NCBI GenBank assembly: GCA_947462095.1
Contig: CANHNQ010000023.1
Span: 1-34,248, forward strand
Direction of reading: 5' to 3'
Origin: Gemmatimonadota bacterium
Lineage (GTDB): Bacteria > Gemmatimonadota > Gemmatimonadetes > Gemmatimonadales > Gemmatimonadaceae
DNA: 34,248 nucleotides
In this document: piece by piece, positions 25,714-34,248 of the stretch
Layout of the letters: each line of letters begins with the position of its first letter
How positions within the stretch are numbered: the stretch's first letter is position 1
Translations under genes and position numbers: made by a program
The notes under the pieces: generated by a model
The model's database searches: none
Told to the model about the DNA's origin: nothing
Seen by the model: only the letters and a program-made list of their open reading frames with translations

Positions 25714-26952
25714 ATGGCGACTGATCTCCTGTCCGCGAGCACCATCCCGGCGCTGCCCTCCGTCGAGCTCAAGGCGCACGCCGCCGATCTGTTCAACATC
25801 GACGCCGCGCTCACCGAGGAAGAGCGCTCGATCCGCGACACGATCCGCAAGTTCGTCGACGAACGCGTGCTGCCGATCATCGGCGACTGCTACGTGCAGG
25901 GGCGCTTTCCCGACGAGCTCATCACCGAGATGGCCGAGCTGGGCGTGCTCGGCGCGAACCTCCCCGAGGAGTACGGCTGCGCCGGTCTCTCGAGCGTCGC
26001 CTATGGCCTGATCATGCAGGAGCTCGAGCGCGGTGACTCCGGCATCCGGTCGTTTGCGTCGGTGCAGGGCGCCTTGGTCATGTACCCGATCTTCGCGTTC
26101 GGCTCGGAGGCGCAGAAGCGTCACTATCTGCCCAAGCTCGCGAAGGCCGAGATGATCGGCTGCTTCGGCCTTACGGAAGCCGACTATGGATCGAACCCGT
26201 CGGGGATGATCACGCGCGCCACGCAGCAAGCCGATGGCAGCTGGATCATCAACGGTGGCAAGATGTGGATCACCAATGGATCCAAGGCCCACGTGGCCAT
26301 CATCTGGGCCAAGACCGGCGAAAGCACGGACGACAGCAGTATCCGTGGCTTCGTCGTCGACACGTCGCTCCCGGGCTTCCACGCCAAGGATCAGCACGGC
26401 AAGCTGTCGCTCCGCGCCAGCCACACGTCGGAGCTGGTGCTCACCGACGTGCACGTGCCGGCCGAGGCGCTGCTTCCCGAGTCGAAGGGCCTCAAGAGCC
26501 CGCTCATGTGCCTGACGCAGGCGCGCTATGGCATCTCCTGGGGCGTGCTTGGCGCCGCCATGGCCTGCTTCGAGGAAGCGGTGTCGTATGCGAAGACGCG
26601 CGTGATGTTCGACAAGCCGATCGGCGGTTTTCAGATCCAGCAGGTGCGTCTGGCCGACATGCTCACCGAACTCACAAAAGCCCAACTGGTGTCGCTGCAT
26701 CTGGGGCGGCTCAAGGACGCGGGGAACTTCACGCCCACGCAGGTCTCGCTGGCCAAGCGGAACAACGTGCACATCGCCACCGACATCGCCCGCGAGGCGC
26801 GGCGGCTGCTCGGGGGCAACGGGATCCTCGCCGAGTACAGCGCGATGCGACACATGGCCAATCTCGAGAGCGTCTACACCTACGAGGGCACGCACGATGT
26901 CCACTCGCTGATTCTGGGGCAGGCGATCACCGGCCTCAACGCGTTCAAGTAG
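25714..26952 (+). CDS. gcdH: Glutaryl-CoA dehydrogenase (acyl-CoA dehydrogenase family)
   Basis: 412 residues. FAD-dependent oxidation and decarboxylation of glutaryl-CoA to crotonyl-CoA, in lysine/tryptophan and aromatic breakdown. GCDH-specific segments: IRSFASVQGALVMYPI with the Arg that holds the distal carboxylate, CFGLTEADYGSNPSGM, GKLSLRASHTSELVL, ARYGISWGVLGAAMACFEEA and LLGGNGILAEYSAMRHMANL. The catalytic base is E391 in TYEGTHDVH. Electrons leave through ETF, whose genes follow 196 bp downstream. Terminator at 26976. Confidence 0.93.
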   Translation: MATDLLSASTIPALPSVELKAHAADLFNIDAALTEEERSIRDTIRKFVDERVLPIIGDCYVQGRFPDELITEMAELGVLGANLPEEYGCAGLSSVAYGLIMQELERGDSGIRSFASVQGALVMYPIFAFGSEAQKRHYLPKLAKAEMIGCFGLTEADYGSNPSGMITRATQQADGSWIINGGKMWITNGSKAHVAIIWAKTGESTDDSSIRGFVVDTSLPGFHAKDQHGKLSLRASHTSELVLTDVHVPAEALLPESKGLKSPLMCLTQARYGISWGVLGAAMACFEEAVSYAKTRVMFDKPIGGFQIQQVRLADMLTELTKAQLVSLHLGRLKDAGNFTPTQVSLAKRNNVHIATDIAREARRLLGGNGILAEYSAMRHMANLESVYTYEGTHDVHSLILGQAITGLNAFK

Positions 26953-26975
26953 GCCCAGGCGAGGGCGACCCGGAG

Positions 26976-27011
26976 CGCGGGGCAGGGGGCTATTCATCCT
27001 CCTGCCCCGCG
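26976..27011 (+). terminator. Terminator after glutaryl-CoA dehydrogenase
   Basis: CGCGGGGCAGG (26976-26986) and CCTGCCCCGCG (27001-27011), extended by three further pairs (one G-U) to 14 bp with an 8-nt loop, followed by TGGCTTTCG. Starts 23 bp past the stop. Confidence 0.7.
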
Positions 27012-27070
27012 TGGCTTTCGGACCAGCCCCAAAAACATGACGCTGGCGTCGCATTGCCTGATCGGTCGCA

Positions 27071-27099
27071 TTGCTTGGCGACGCCCCCCGGTCTAGCTT
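27071..27099 (+). promoter_or_regulatory. Predicted promoter of the etfBA operon
   Basis: TTGCTT (27071-27076), 17-bp spacer, TAGCTT (27094-27099). Transcription would start near 27106, giving a leader of about 43 nt that contains ACGGAG (27135-27140) 8 nt before the etfB GTG. It matches the atp operon promoter in its -10 box and spacing. Confidence 0.55.
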
Positions 27100-27148
27100 C
27101 CCCTGCGAAGTAGTTCCTACTCTCAGCCTCTTTTACGGAGCGTCCGCG

Positions 27149-27904
27149 GTGAAGATCGCCGTGTGCATCAAGCGCGTCCCGGTCATGGAAGTGAAGTTCG
27201 CCATTACCGCTGACGGCTCCCGCGTAGATGAAGCGGGCCTCAAGTACGACGTCAACGACTTCGATCTGTGGGCGATCGAAGCCGCGCTGCAGCTGAAGGA
27301 GAAGAACGGCAACGTGGGTGAAGTGGCCGTGATCTCTCTTGGACCTGATGCGGCCCAGGAGCAGATCCGAAAGGCGCTCGCCATGGGCGCCGATCGCGGG
27401 GTGCTGCTGAAGGCCGACAGTATCCCGGCCGACGGTCTCGCCGTGGCGCGCGCCCTGGCCGCCGAGATCAAGGAGGGCGGCTATGACCTCGTCCTCTTCG
27501 GACGCATCGCCATCGATTCGATGAATCAGATGACGGGCCCGATGGTCGCCGAGCTGCTCGACCTGCCGTGCGTGACGAACGTCTTCAAGCTCGACATCAC
27601 CGGCACGACCGGTCGTGCCGAACGCGCGCTCGAAGGCGCGACGGAAGTCATGGCGTTCCCGCTGCCCGCCGTGCTCACGATCGACGACGGCCTGAACAAG
27701 GAACGCCTGCCGTCGCTCAAGGGCATCATGGCCGCCAAGAAGAAGCCGCTCGACGTGAAGCCGGCGCAACTCGGCGATGCGAAGGTGACGGTGCACAAAA
27801 TGGCGCTGCCCCCCGAACGGGCTGCCGGTCGTATCCTCGGCGACAGCTCCGCCGCGGTGCCCGAGCTCGTGCGACTCCTCCAGACCGAAGCGAAGGTGCT
27901 CTGA
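27149..27904 (+). CDS. etfB: Electron transfer flavoprotein subunit beta
   Basis: 251 residues from GTG 27149, placed by ACGGAG and by the family N-terminus KIAVCIKRVPVMEVKF. Binds AMP and, with EtfA, carries electrons from acyl-CoA dehydrogenases to the quinone reductase. Family segments: VNDFDLWAIEAALQLKE, ISLGPDAAQEQIRKALAMGA and LVLFGRIAIDSMNQMTGPMV. The recognition loop that docks the dehydrogenases is LPSLKGIMAAKKKPLDV, with K197-K199 in the region methylated by METTL20-type enzymes in human and Agrobacterium EtfB. One base separates it from etfA. Confidence 0.95.
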   Translation: MKIAVCIKRVPVMEVKFAITADGSRVDEAGLKYDVNDFDLWAIEAALQLKEKNGNVGEVAVISLGPDAAQEQIRKALAMGADRGVLLKADSIPADGLAVARALAAEIKEGGYDLVLFGRIAIDSMNQMTGPMVAELLDLPCVTNVFKLDITGTTGRAERALEGATEVMAFPLPAVLTIDDGLNKERLPSLKGIMAAKKKPLDVKPAQLGDAKVTVHKMALPPERAAGRILGDSSAAVPELVRLLQTEAKVL

Positions 27905-27905
27905 G

Positions 27906-28895
27906 ATGGCCAACGTTCTCGTATTCGCAGAAGTACGCGGCGGCGACCTGCGCAAGGTGGCGCTCGAGGCCGTGACGGCCGGTCGCGCGCTGGCCGAACT
28001 CTCCGGTGGTGGCAGCGTGCATGCGCTGCTGGCCGGTGACGCCGGTATCGGTGCCAAGGCCTCGTCACTCGCGCAGTACGGCGCCGATTCGGTGCTGGTA
28101 CTCGAGCACGCCGGATTCGCGCAGTACAATCCCGAAGCACTGGCGGCCACGGTCGCGCAGAAGCTGGGCAGCGGCACCTACGGCTACGCGCTGTTCAGCG
28201 CGACGGCGCAGGGCCGCGATCTGTCGCCGCGTGTGGCGGCCAAGCTGGGTGTCGGGCTCGCGGCCGACCTCACGGGCTTCACGGTGGAAGGCGGAGCGGT
28301 GCTGGGTCAGCACTTCAACATGAACGGCAAGGTCATCGCCACGTTGGCGCTTGCGGGCACGCCGGCGATTCTGTCGGTGCGTCCGGCGGCGTTTCAGCCG
28401 GCCGAGTCCCCTCGCGCGCTGGCCACCGAGTCGATCACGTCCGCGGCCGACCCGTCGGCGTCGCGGGTGAAGGTCGTTGAACTGAAGCAGGGCAACACCG
28501 GGAAGCTCGACCTCAACGACGCGCCGGTCATCGTGGCCGGTGGTCGTGGCCTCAAGGCGCCTGAGAACTTCAAGCTGTGTGAAGACCTCGCCGACGCCTT
28601 CGGCAACGCGGCGGTCGGCGCAACGCGCGCGGTCACCGACGAGGGCTGGCGGCCGCACTCGGATCAGATCGGCCAGACGGGACGCAACGTGAGCCCGACC
28701 CTGTATGTCGCCGTGGGAATCTCGGGCGCCATCCAGCACCTGGCCGGCATGCGCACGTCGAAGACGATCGTCGCGATCAACAAGGACAAGGACGCCCCGA
28801 TCTTCAAGATCGCGGATTACGGCATTGTCGGGGATGTGTTCGAAGTCATGCCTGCACTCACCGCCGCGGTGAAGGCCGCCAAGGCGCAGGGCTGA
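27906..28895 (+). CDS. etfA: Electron transfer flavoprotein subunit alpha
   Basis: 329 residues, typical. The N-terminal domain (about 1-190) pairs with EtfB. The C-terminal domain holds [43 protein letters not shown] and [20 protein letters not shown], then [20 protein letters not shown]. No N-terminal ferredoxin extension and no sign of a bifurcating arrangement, so a plain electron shuttle for acyl-CoA oxidation is expected. The ATG is 1 bp after the etfB stop, and the membrane oxidoreductase follows 8 bp downstream. Confidence 0.96.
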   Translation: MANVLVFAEVRGGDLRKVALEAVTAGRALAELSGGGSVHALLAGDAGIGAKASSLAQYGADSVLVLEHAGFAQYNPEALAATVAQKLGSGTYGYALFSATAQGRDLSPRVAAKLGVGLAADLTGFTVEGGAVLGQHFNMNGKVIATLALAGTPAILSVRPAAFQPAESPRALATESITSAADPSASRVKVVELKQGNTGKLDLNDAPVIVAGGRGLKAPENFKLCEDLADAFGNAAVGATRAVTDEGWRPHSDQIGQTGRNVSPTLYVAVGISGAIQHLAGMRTSKTIVAINKDKDAPIFKIADYGIVGDVFEVMPALTAAVKAAKAQG

Positions 28896-28903
28896 CCGGG
28901 AAC

Positions 28904-30949
28904 ATGGGGGTCTCGAATCTCATCTTCGCGGTCATTCTCGCCGTCGCGCTCGGGTTCTTCGCCCGCAGCGCGCGGCGGCTGAACCGGTGGCTGAATATCG
29001 GCCACGATGAAGTCCGCACCGACCACCCCGATCAGCGCACCAAGAATTTCCTGCTGATCGGTCTCGGGCAGAGCAAGATCCTGCGCGATCCGGTCGGCGG
29101 CATGATGCACGCGCTCGTGTTCTGGGGCTTCTGTGTCCTCGGTCTCGGCACGCTCGAGATCATGATTCAGGGGCTCTACACGCCGTTCACGTGGGATGTG
29201 ATTCTCCCGCGATTCCTGTACCTGCCGTACGTGGTGTCACAGGAAGTGTTCGCCGTCTTCGTGCTGATCCCCGTCGTGTACCTGCTGTATCGGCGCCTGG
29301 TCATCAAGCCGAAGCGCTTCGACGAGGTGAGCGGCGCCGACGCGGTGTTCATCCTGAGCATGATCGCCACGCTCATGCTCACGCTGTTGCTCCTGTTCGT
29401 GATGGAGCTGCGCACGGGCGCCTCGCCCGACGGTCGCATCATCTCCGGATTGCTGTTGCCGTTGTTCAGCGGCGTGTCGCCGGAAACCGCGCACATCGTG
29501 GCGCGGGTGTCGTGGTGGATTCACGCGGTGCTGATTCTGTACTTCCTGAACCACCTGCCGGGCTCCAAGCACCTGCACGTGCTCACGTCGCTCATCAACG
29601 TGTGGTTCTCCAACACGAGCGGCCCGGGTCGCATCGGCGCCATGCGTCCGATGGACCTCGAAGCGGAGAACGCCGAGCAGTTCGGCGCCGCTGATGTGGA
29701 GCATCTGAGCTGGAAAAATCTGCTCGACGGGTACTCGTGCACCGAGTGCGGACGGTGCACGTCCGTGTGCCCGGCCAACAGCACCGGCAAGCTGCTGTCG
29801 CCGCGCATGATCGTCGTGAAAACGCGCGCCCGCCTCACCGAGAAGGCCACGACGCTCGACGCGATCGCGGCCAGCGGCGGAACCGCCACCGAAGAGCAGA
29901 CGGCAGTCCTCGCCAAGAACCTGCTCGACGACTGGATCACCGAAGAAGAACTGTGGGCGTGCACCAGCTGCCGCGCGTGCGTGCAGGAGTGCCCGGTCAG
30001 CATCGATCAGCTCGATATCATCAACGAGTTGCGCCGCGACCTGGTGCTCATGGAGTCGCGCTTCCCCGAGGAGCTGGCGCCGGCGCTCACGAGTCTCGAG
30101 CGCAACGGCAGCCCGTGGGCGTTCAGCGCGTCGGACCGCGCGCAGTGGGCCGAGGGGATGGACATCCCCACGATGGCCGAGCTGGTGGAGAAGGGCGAGA
30201 AGGCCGACATCCTGTTCTGGGTCGGCTGCATGGGCTCGTTCGACGATCGCGCCAAGAAGATCACCGTGGCGTTCGCGCGAATCCTGCAGGCGGCCAACGT
30301 GCGCTTCGCGATCCTCGGACAGGAAGAGACCTGTCATGGTGATCCGGCTCGGCGCATGGGCAACGAGTATCTGTATCAGATGCTCGCCAAGGGTGTGATC
30401 GAAACGCTCGATGGCTACAACGTGAAGACCATCGTCACGTTCTGCCCGCACTGCTTTCATCAGATGGGCAGTGAGTTCCCGGATATCGGCGGCAACTACG
30501 AAGTCATTCATCACACCGACTACATCGAGCGGTTGCTCGAGGCCGGACGCGTGCCACTCGACACCGAGCATGGCCAGCGGCTCAAGGTGGCGTATCACGA
30601 CTCCTGCTATCTCGGTCGCTACAACGAGATCTACGACGCGCCGCGCAACACGCTCAAGCGGGCGCTGCCGATCATGGAGCTCGTGGAGCCGACGCGCACG
30701 AAGAGCCGAGGTATGTGCTGCGGCGCCGGTGGTGGTCGCATGTGGATGGAAGAGAACGTTGGTAAGCGCGTGAACGTGGAGCGCAGTGAAGAGCTGCTGG
30801 CCACGGGCGCCGATCAGATCGCGGTGGCCTGTCCGTTCTGCATGACGATGATCACCGACGGCGTCACCGGCGCCGGCAGCAGCGTGCCGGTACTGGACAT
30901 TTCCGAAGTGGTGGCGTCGCGGTTGTTGCCCATCGTGGCCAGCACTTAG
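28904..30949 (+). CDS. Membrane ETF:menaquinone oxidoreductase (cytochrome b/FeS/CCG protein)
   Basis: 681 residues. N-terminal half: about six membrane helices with His residues suited to b-type haem ([34 protein letters not shown]), NarI/DUF-like. Then two 4Fe-4S motifs, [13 protein letters not shown] (from C279) and [13 protein letters not shown], and two cysteine-rich CCG domains with CPHCFHQMG / [11 protein letters not shown] and [11 protein letters not shown] / CPFCMTM. This is the layout of the haem b-containing ETF:menaquinone oxidoreductase (EMO) and related HdrD-like proteins. Its place right after etfBA supports passing electrons from ETF to menaquinone. Confidence 0.9.
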   Translation: MGVSNLIFAVILAVALGFFARSARRLNRWLNIGHDEVRTDHPDQRTKNFLLIGLGQSKILRDPVGGMMHALVFWGFCVLGLGTLEIMIQGLYTPFTWDVILPRFLYLPYVVSQEVFAVFVLIPVVYLLYRRLVIKPKRFDEVSGADAVFILSMIATLMLTLLLLFVMELRTGASPDGRIISGLLLPLFSGVSPETAHIVARVSWWIHAVLILYFLNHLPGSKHLHVLTSLINVWFSNTSGPGRIGAMRPMDLEAENAEQFGAADVEHLSWKNLLDGYSCTECGRCTSVCPANSTGKLLSPRMIVVKTRARLTEKATTLDAIAASGGTATEEQTAVLAKNLLDDWITEEELWACTSCRACVQECPVSIDQLDIINELRRDLVLMESRFPEELAPALTSLERNGSPWAFSASDRAQWAEGMDIPTMAELVEKGEKADILFWVGCMGSFDDRAKKITVAFARILQAANVRFAILGQEETCHGDPARRMGNEYLYQMLAKGVIETLDGYNVKTIVTFCPHCFHQMGSEFPDIGGNYEVIHHTDYIERLLEAGRVPLDTEHGQRLKVAYHDSCYLGRYNEIYDAPRNTLKRALPIMELVEPTRTKSRGMCCGAGGGRMWMEENVGKRVNVERSEELLATGADQIAVACPFCMTMITDGVTGAGSSVPVLDISEVVASRLLPIVAST

Positions 30950-30952
30950 CGA

Positions 30953-31663
30953 TTAGCGCTGGCCCTCGCTCGGCCGGTGACGCAGGCGCATGACCTGAAT
31001 TTCCTGCTTCACCGGCCCCTCCTCGAACTTCGTCGTGACCGTGTCGAAGATCTCGAGGCCGACATGCACGAGATTGTCGCGGAACATGGGCAACGCGAGA
31101 CGGCCGGGGTCGGCCACGATCGCCACGCCGCCAGGGGCCAGCGAACGCGCCATGCACTCGCCAACCAGAATGGCGTACTCTTTCTCATAGAGCACGTCGG
31201 CCGCCATCACCACATCGAAGACCCCCAGATCCGTGGGCCACTCGCGCCAGTTCACCATGCGCACGCTGGGCTCGCGCCTCAGGTTCCGCGCGGCATTGCC
31301 GCGGGTCACGTGCAGCGCGTCGTCGTAGTAGTCCGTCGCGGTCACGTCGAAGCCGCCCAGCATGGCGCCCACCGTCGCGAGTCCAAGGCCGCAGCCCATT
31401 TCCAGCAAGCGGCGCCCCGCGCCGGCTTCGCGTGCCATCGTGGCTGACAAGACGCGCGCGGACGGCCACAGATCGGCCCAGTACGGCAACCGCTCGTCCA
31501 TCACGTAATCGGCTTCGCTGATCAGATGGTCGGCGTTCTCGGGCTTCACGAGCGTGATGGCGCGTCCTCCGACATCGACCGTTTCCGTGGCGAGCGAGAA
31601 GCAGCGTCCCAGCGCGTCGTCGAGGGCCTCGCCATGCAGGTCGGTCAGGATCGGACGGGTCAT
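30953..31663 (-). CDS. Class I SAM methyltransferase, METTL20/21-like
   Basis: 236 residues. SAM-binding motif I LEMGCGLG (87-94), acidic motif DYYDDA, and AADVLYEKEY (154-163) in motif IV position. LPYWADLWPSARVL (59-72) and VADPGR (183-188) recall the protein-lysine methyltransferase group (Methyltransf_16) that includes the EtfB methyltransferase METTL20. It starts inside the moeA stop (overlap 31660-31663) and ends 3 bp from the stop of the ETF:menaquinone oxidoreductase gene. An EtfB-lysine target is an inference from motifs and position; ribosomal or other substrates are possible. Confidence 0.75.
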   Translation of the reverse strand: MTRPILTDLHGEALDDALGRCFSLATETVDVGGRAITLVKPENADHLISEADYVMDERLPYWADLWPSARVLSATMAREAGAGRRLLEMGCGLGLATVGAMLGGFDVTATDYYDDALHVTRGNAARNLRREPSVRMVNWREWPTDLGVFDVVMAADVLYEKEYAILVGECMARSLAPGGVAIVADPGRLALPMFRDNLVHVGLEIFDTVTTKFEEGPVKQEIQVMRLRHRPSEGQR

Positions 31664-32925
31664 GTGGTCATCAGGGGAACGTCAGGCAACAGGATGGCGG
31701 TGAAGTGCATGCCGGCCTCGGCGCGCGACACGTCGGGGGGAATCATCAGGAGCGCGTTGGCGAGCGCCATCGTACGCAGGAGGTTCGATCCCTGCGCACC
31801 AGCCAGCCGCGCTTCCGGCATGCCATCGGGCCCCACGGATAGGATCACGCGCAGGAAGTACGTGAGCGCCGCGGGTGTCTCGGCGCTGTCGAGAAAACGC
31901 ACCGGCATCCGCAGCGGTCGATGACCGGCATGTCCACCCAGCAGGCGAATCAACGGCCACGCGAACAGCGAACCCGTCACCATCGTGGACACGGGATTGC
32001 CGGGCAGGCCGAGCCAGGGCACGTCGCGTACGGTGCCGGTACCGATGGGACCGCCCGGACGGATACGTGCACGCCAAAAGGTCTGTCGACCGCCCAGTGC
32101 GGCCAGTGCGTCGCGGGTGTAGTCGTGCGCACCGACCGAGACACCACCGGTCGTGATGAGTAGATCGCAGCCGTCGTCGAGGGCGCCCGCCAGTGCCTCG
32201 GTCAGCGCACCGAGGGTGTCGGGGACCAGCGGCAGCGTGCGCACGTCGGCACCGGCCGTACGCAGCAGTGCCGGCAGCGCATAGCTCGAGGATGACACGA
32301 TGCGCCGCCCAGCCTCGACCTCGTCGAACCGGTCGAGCATCACCAACTCGTCTCCGCTCGACACGATCGTCACCCGCGGCGCGCGATACACGGGCACGGC
32401 GTGCGCACCGATACTGGCCAGCACGCCCAGATGCGACGCGCCGATCGTCGTCCCGCGTGCGAAGAGTTCGCTCCCCGCCGCGACGTCCTCACCACGCGGT
32501 CGCACGTTCGCGCGACCGTTCGCATCGCGGTCGTCGTACACGGTCACCAGGTCGATCCCTTCGTCGGTGTCTTCAATGCGAATCACCGCGTCGGCGCCGG
32601 ACGGCACCGGCGCACCGGTCATGATGCGCATCGCCGTCCCCGGTTGCACGGGCGGCAGGGTGGTCGCGTCCGCGCCGGCGGCACTGACGCCCCGCACCGT
32701 CAGCACCCGCGGTACGTCGCGCGTTGCCCCCATGACGTCGGCGCGCTTCACCGCGTAGCCGTCCATCCCCGCGTTGTCCCACGGCGGCAGCGCGACGCCA
32801 CTGCGGACCGGCGCACTCAAGGCGCGGCCCAGTGATTGCCCGAGCGCAATGTGCTCGGTCGAGGTGGTGCGACCATCGGCCTGCAGCAGGATCGCGTCGA
32901 GCGCTTCGTCGAAGGAGAGTGGCAT
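31660..32925 (-). CDS. moeA: Molybdopterin molybdotransferase
   Basis: 421 residues from ATG 32925, which gives the usual MoeA start MPLSFDEALDAIL; TTG 32967, overlapping the dacB stop, is the alternative. MoeA inserts molybdate into adenylylated molybdopterin. Visible: PPWDNAGMDGYAVK, MRIMTGAPVPSGADAVIRIE, RPRGEDVAAGSEL, ISSGDEL-type VTIVSSGDELV, TTGGVSVGAHDYT and WLGLPGNPVSTMV. Odd: the usual K-P-G-K-P segment reads RIRPGGPIGTG, so both lysines, important in the Escherichia coli enzyme, are replaced by Arg and Gly. No other molybdenum-cofactor gene is in the window. Confidence 0.92.
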   Translation of the reverse strand: MPLSFDEALDAILLQADGRTTSTEHIALGQSLGRALSAPVRSGVALPPWDNAGMDGYAVKRADVMGATRDVPRVLTVRGVSAAGADATTLPPVQPGTAMRIMTGAPVPSGADAVIRIEDTDEGIDLVTVYDDRDANGRANVRPRGEDVAAGSELFARGTTIGASHLGVLASIGAHAVPVYRAPRVTIVSSGDELVMLDRFDEVEAGRRIVSSSSYALPALLRTAGADVRTLPLVPDTLGALTEALAGALDDGCDLLITTGGVSVGAHDYTRDALAALGGRQTFWRARIRPGGPIGTGTVRDVPWLGLPGNPVSTMVTGSLFAWPLIRLLGGHAGHRPLRMPVRFLDSAETPAALTYFLRVILSVGPDGMPEARLAGAQGSNLLRTMALANALLMIPPDVSRAEAGMHFTAILLPDVPLMTT

Positions 32926-32963
32926 GGGTGGCGTGTGCGCGGTCGGTGGGATCGACGCGTCCG

Positions 32964-34248
32964 TCAACGCTGCGCCCGTGGTGCGATGCCGCCCAGCGGG
33001 CGACCGGCCAGCGTCGTCACCAGCAGGTCCTGAACACGTTCGACTTCACGGGAGGGGACGGTGAAGTTGTTGCTCAACATCGAAAACATCACGAGCCGTC
33101 CATCGGCGGTGGTCACGTACCCCGAGAGCGCGCGCGCCTTGTCCAGCGTGCCGGTTTTCGCCCGGGCGTTACCCGCTGCGGGCGTTCCCTTCATACGGTT
33201 CCCAATCGTCCCATCCACGCCGGCAATGGGCAGCGCATCCCGGTACGTCGCGAACCACGGCGACCGTCGCATGGCGTCGAGCACTTTCACGACCGCGCGC
33301 GGTGTCACGTAATCATGGCGCGACAGACCGCTGCCATCGCGATACGCCGCGTCGGTACCGGCAATCCCCCATCCCGCGAGTGTACGCATCCCCACGGCGC
33401 GCGCGCTGTCGGCCGACCCATCGCCACTGCCGCGAACCCCCGACGTGCGAAAGAGCAGCTCGGCGATCTGGTTCTGCGAGGGCTTCTGCATGCGGCGCAG
33501 CACATCCCGTAGCGGCGCCGATTGCAGCACGACGACCGTATCCGTCTGGCGTCCGAGGGTGTCCGCTCGCGTCACCGGTCGGCCCGCGACACGGATGCCA
33601 GCATCGGCCAGTGACTGCGTGAATGCCGCTACGTATGCATCGGTCGGATGACGATAGGACAGCGTGATCGACGCGCTGTCGCCAAGCGCCAGCGTACCCG
33701 TGACGACGACCCGGTCGCCGATGCTGTCATACGCGGCTTCAAGGCGAGGCGGACGCACGCTGCCGGATGGCGCCAGCGCGGAGTCGCGCGTGGTGGCCTG
33801 TACGAGCAGGCGGGGATACGAGCGGGTCGGAGCACTGGTCACGGCGACGGCGTGGCCGACGCGCGCAGCGGCGCGCACCGTCAGCACCAGCACGCCTTCG
33901 TTGAACATCAGTTCGTCCACGGCGGCGCTGTATGATGCATCGAAGTCGTCGTACGCCCAGCCGAAGCCGGTGGTGCTCCCGGGGAACGCGTCGCCGATGG
34001 GGCGCACGCGCCCCGTGATGCGCGTGATGCCGCGCGCCGCGAGCGCCTCTCGCACCGGCGTGAACGCCTGCATCGCGACACCGCCACTGAGCGAATCGCT
34101 CACCCCGGGATCGCCCTGCCCCGATACCAGCACGTCGCCCCGCCACGTCGTGCCGCGCTGGCGTCCATGCAACAGCACCGGTGTTTGCCACCGATAGTCA
34201 GGGCCGAGCGTCTGCAGCGCGATTGCTCCGGTCAGCAACTTCTCGTTC
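32964..34248 (-). CDS. dacB: D-alanyl-D-alanine carboxypeptidase, PBP4/S13 family (5' end off window)
   Basis: Open from the window edge; 427 residues visible. It begins at NEKLLTGAIALQTLGPDYRW, so Lys of the S-x-x-K motif is present while the catalytic Ser lies just outside. The S-x-N motif is PSQNQIAELLF and the K-T-G motif is AKTGTLDKARALSGYV. A large insert (about 30-200) between motifs 1 and 2 is typical of S13. It trims peptidoglycan in the periplasm. Its stop overlaps the TTG alternative start of moeA, so dacB, moeA and the methyltransferase look like one transcript. Confidence 0.93.
   Translation of the reverse strand, partial: NEKLLTGAIALQTLGPDYRWQTPVLLHGRQRGTTWRGDVLVSGQGDPGVSDSLSGGVAMQAFTPVREALAARGITRITGRVRPIGDAFPGSTTGFGWAYDDFDASYSAAVDELMFNEGVLVLTVRAAARVGHAVAVTSAPTRSYPRLLVQATTRDSALAPSGSVRPPRLEAAYDSIGDRVVVTGTLALGDSASITLSYRHPTDAYVAAFTQSLADAGIRVAGRPVTRADTLGRQTDTVVVLQSAPLRDVLRRMQKPSQNQIAELLFRTSGVRGSGDGSADSARAVGMRTLAGWGIAGTDAAYRDGSGLSRHDYVTPRAVVKVLDAMRRSPWFATYRDALPIAGVDGTIGNRMKGTPAAGNARAKTGTLDKARALSGYVTTADGRLVMFSMLSNNFTVPSREVERVQDLLVTTLAGRPLGGIAPRAQR

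Noticed and set aside
28904-30949. Glycolate oxidase iron-sulfur subunit or heterodisulfide reductase as the main call
   Set aside because: The N-terminal cytochrome b-like membrane part and the direct linkage to etfBA fit an ETF:menaquinone oxidoreductase better.

Overview
The window is GC-rich bacterial chromosome with tightly packed genes on both strands and no tRNA, rRNA, CRISPR array, insertion sequence or phage gene that I could see. Several points suggest a Gemmatimonadota (Gemmatimonas-like) organism: high GC, an ATP synthase a subunit with a signal-like leader and long pre-membrane region, many Tat or Sec exported enzymes, and an ETF/menaquinone route. This assignment rests on family resemblance from memory, not on a search.

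Layout. 1-1737 (-): SARP/BTAD-type regulator with an AAA ATPase domain, cut by the window edge and changing base composition in mid-gene. 1993-3567 (-): MoxR ATPase and a BsuPI-domain lipoprotein. 3836-7115 (+): the Fo part of ATP synthase plus delta (atpZ, atpI, atpB, atpE, atpF, atpH), closed by a perfect hairpin; alpha, gamma, beta and epsilon are absent. 7197-9690 (+): exported M1 aminopeptidase and a cupin. 9827-14478 (+): a translationally coupled sugar cluster of nucleotidyltransferase, Tat-exported GH109-like Gfo/Idh/MocA protein, second nucleotidyltransferase and a galactokinase-like GHMP kinase. 14495-16984: M20 peptidase (-) and MFS transporter (+), divergent over 21-42 bp. 17012-19534 (-): carbon-starvation transporter CstA and its small partner YbdD. 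19697-21551 (+): NAD-type isocitrate dehydrogenase and a metallophosphoesterase. 21559-23823 (-): one-chain ethanolamine ammonia-lyase (EutB-EutC fusion). 23897-25575 (+): alpha/beta hydrolase and SprT-like metalloprotease. 25714-30949 (+): glutaryl-CoA dehydrogenase, EtfB, EtfA and a membrane ETF:menaquinone oxidoreductase. 30953-34248 (-): METTL20/21-like methyltransferase, MoeA and a PBP4-type carboxypeptidase cut by the window edge.

How the genes work together. The clearest functional unit is acyl-CoA oxidation to the quinone pool: glutaryl-CoA dehydrogenase reduces ETF and the cytochrome b/FeS protein passes the electrons to menaquinone. A methyltransferase resembling the EtfB lysine methyltransferases lies against its 3' end, and this EtfB has a Lys-Lys-Lys tract in its recognition loop. 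The sugar cluster looks like a salvage line (glycan to free sugar to sugar-1-phosphate to NDP-sugar) with a kinase altered in its sugar-contact motif. Several upstream regions share a TTG-N17-TAGCTT-like promoter, and the atp and cstA promoters lie so close to the start codon that their mRNAs may be leaderless.
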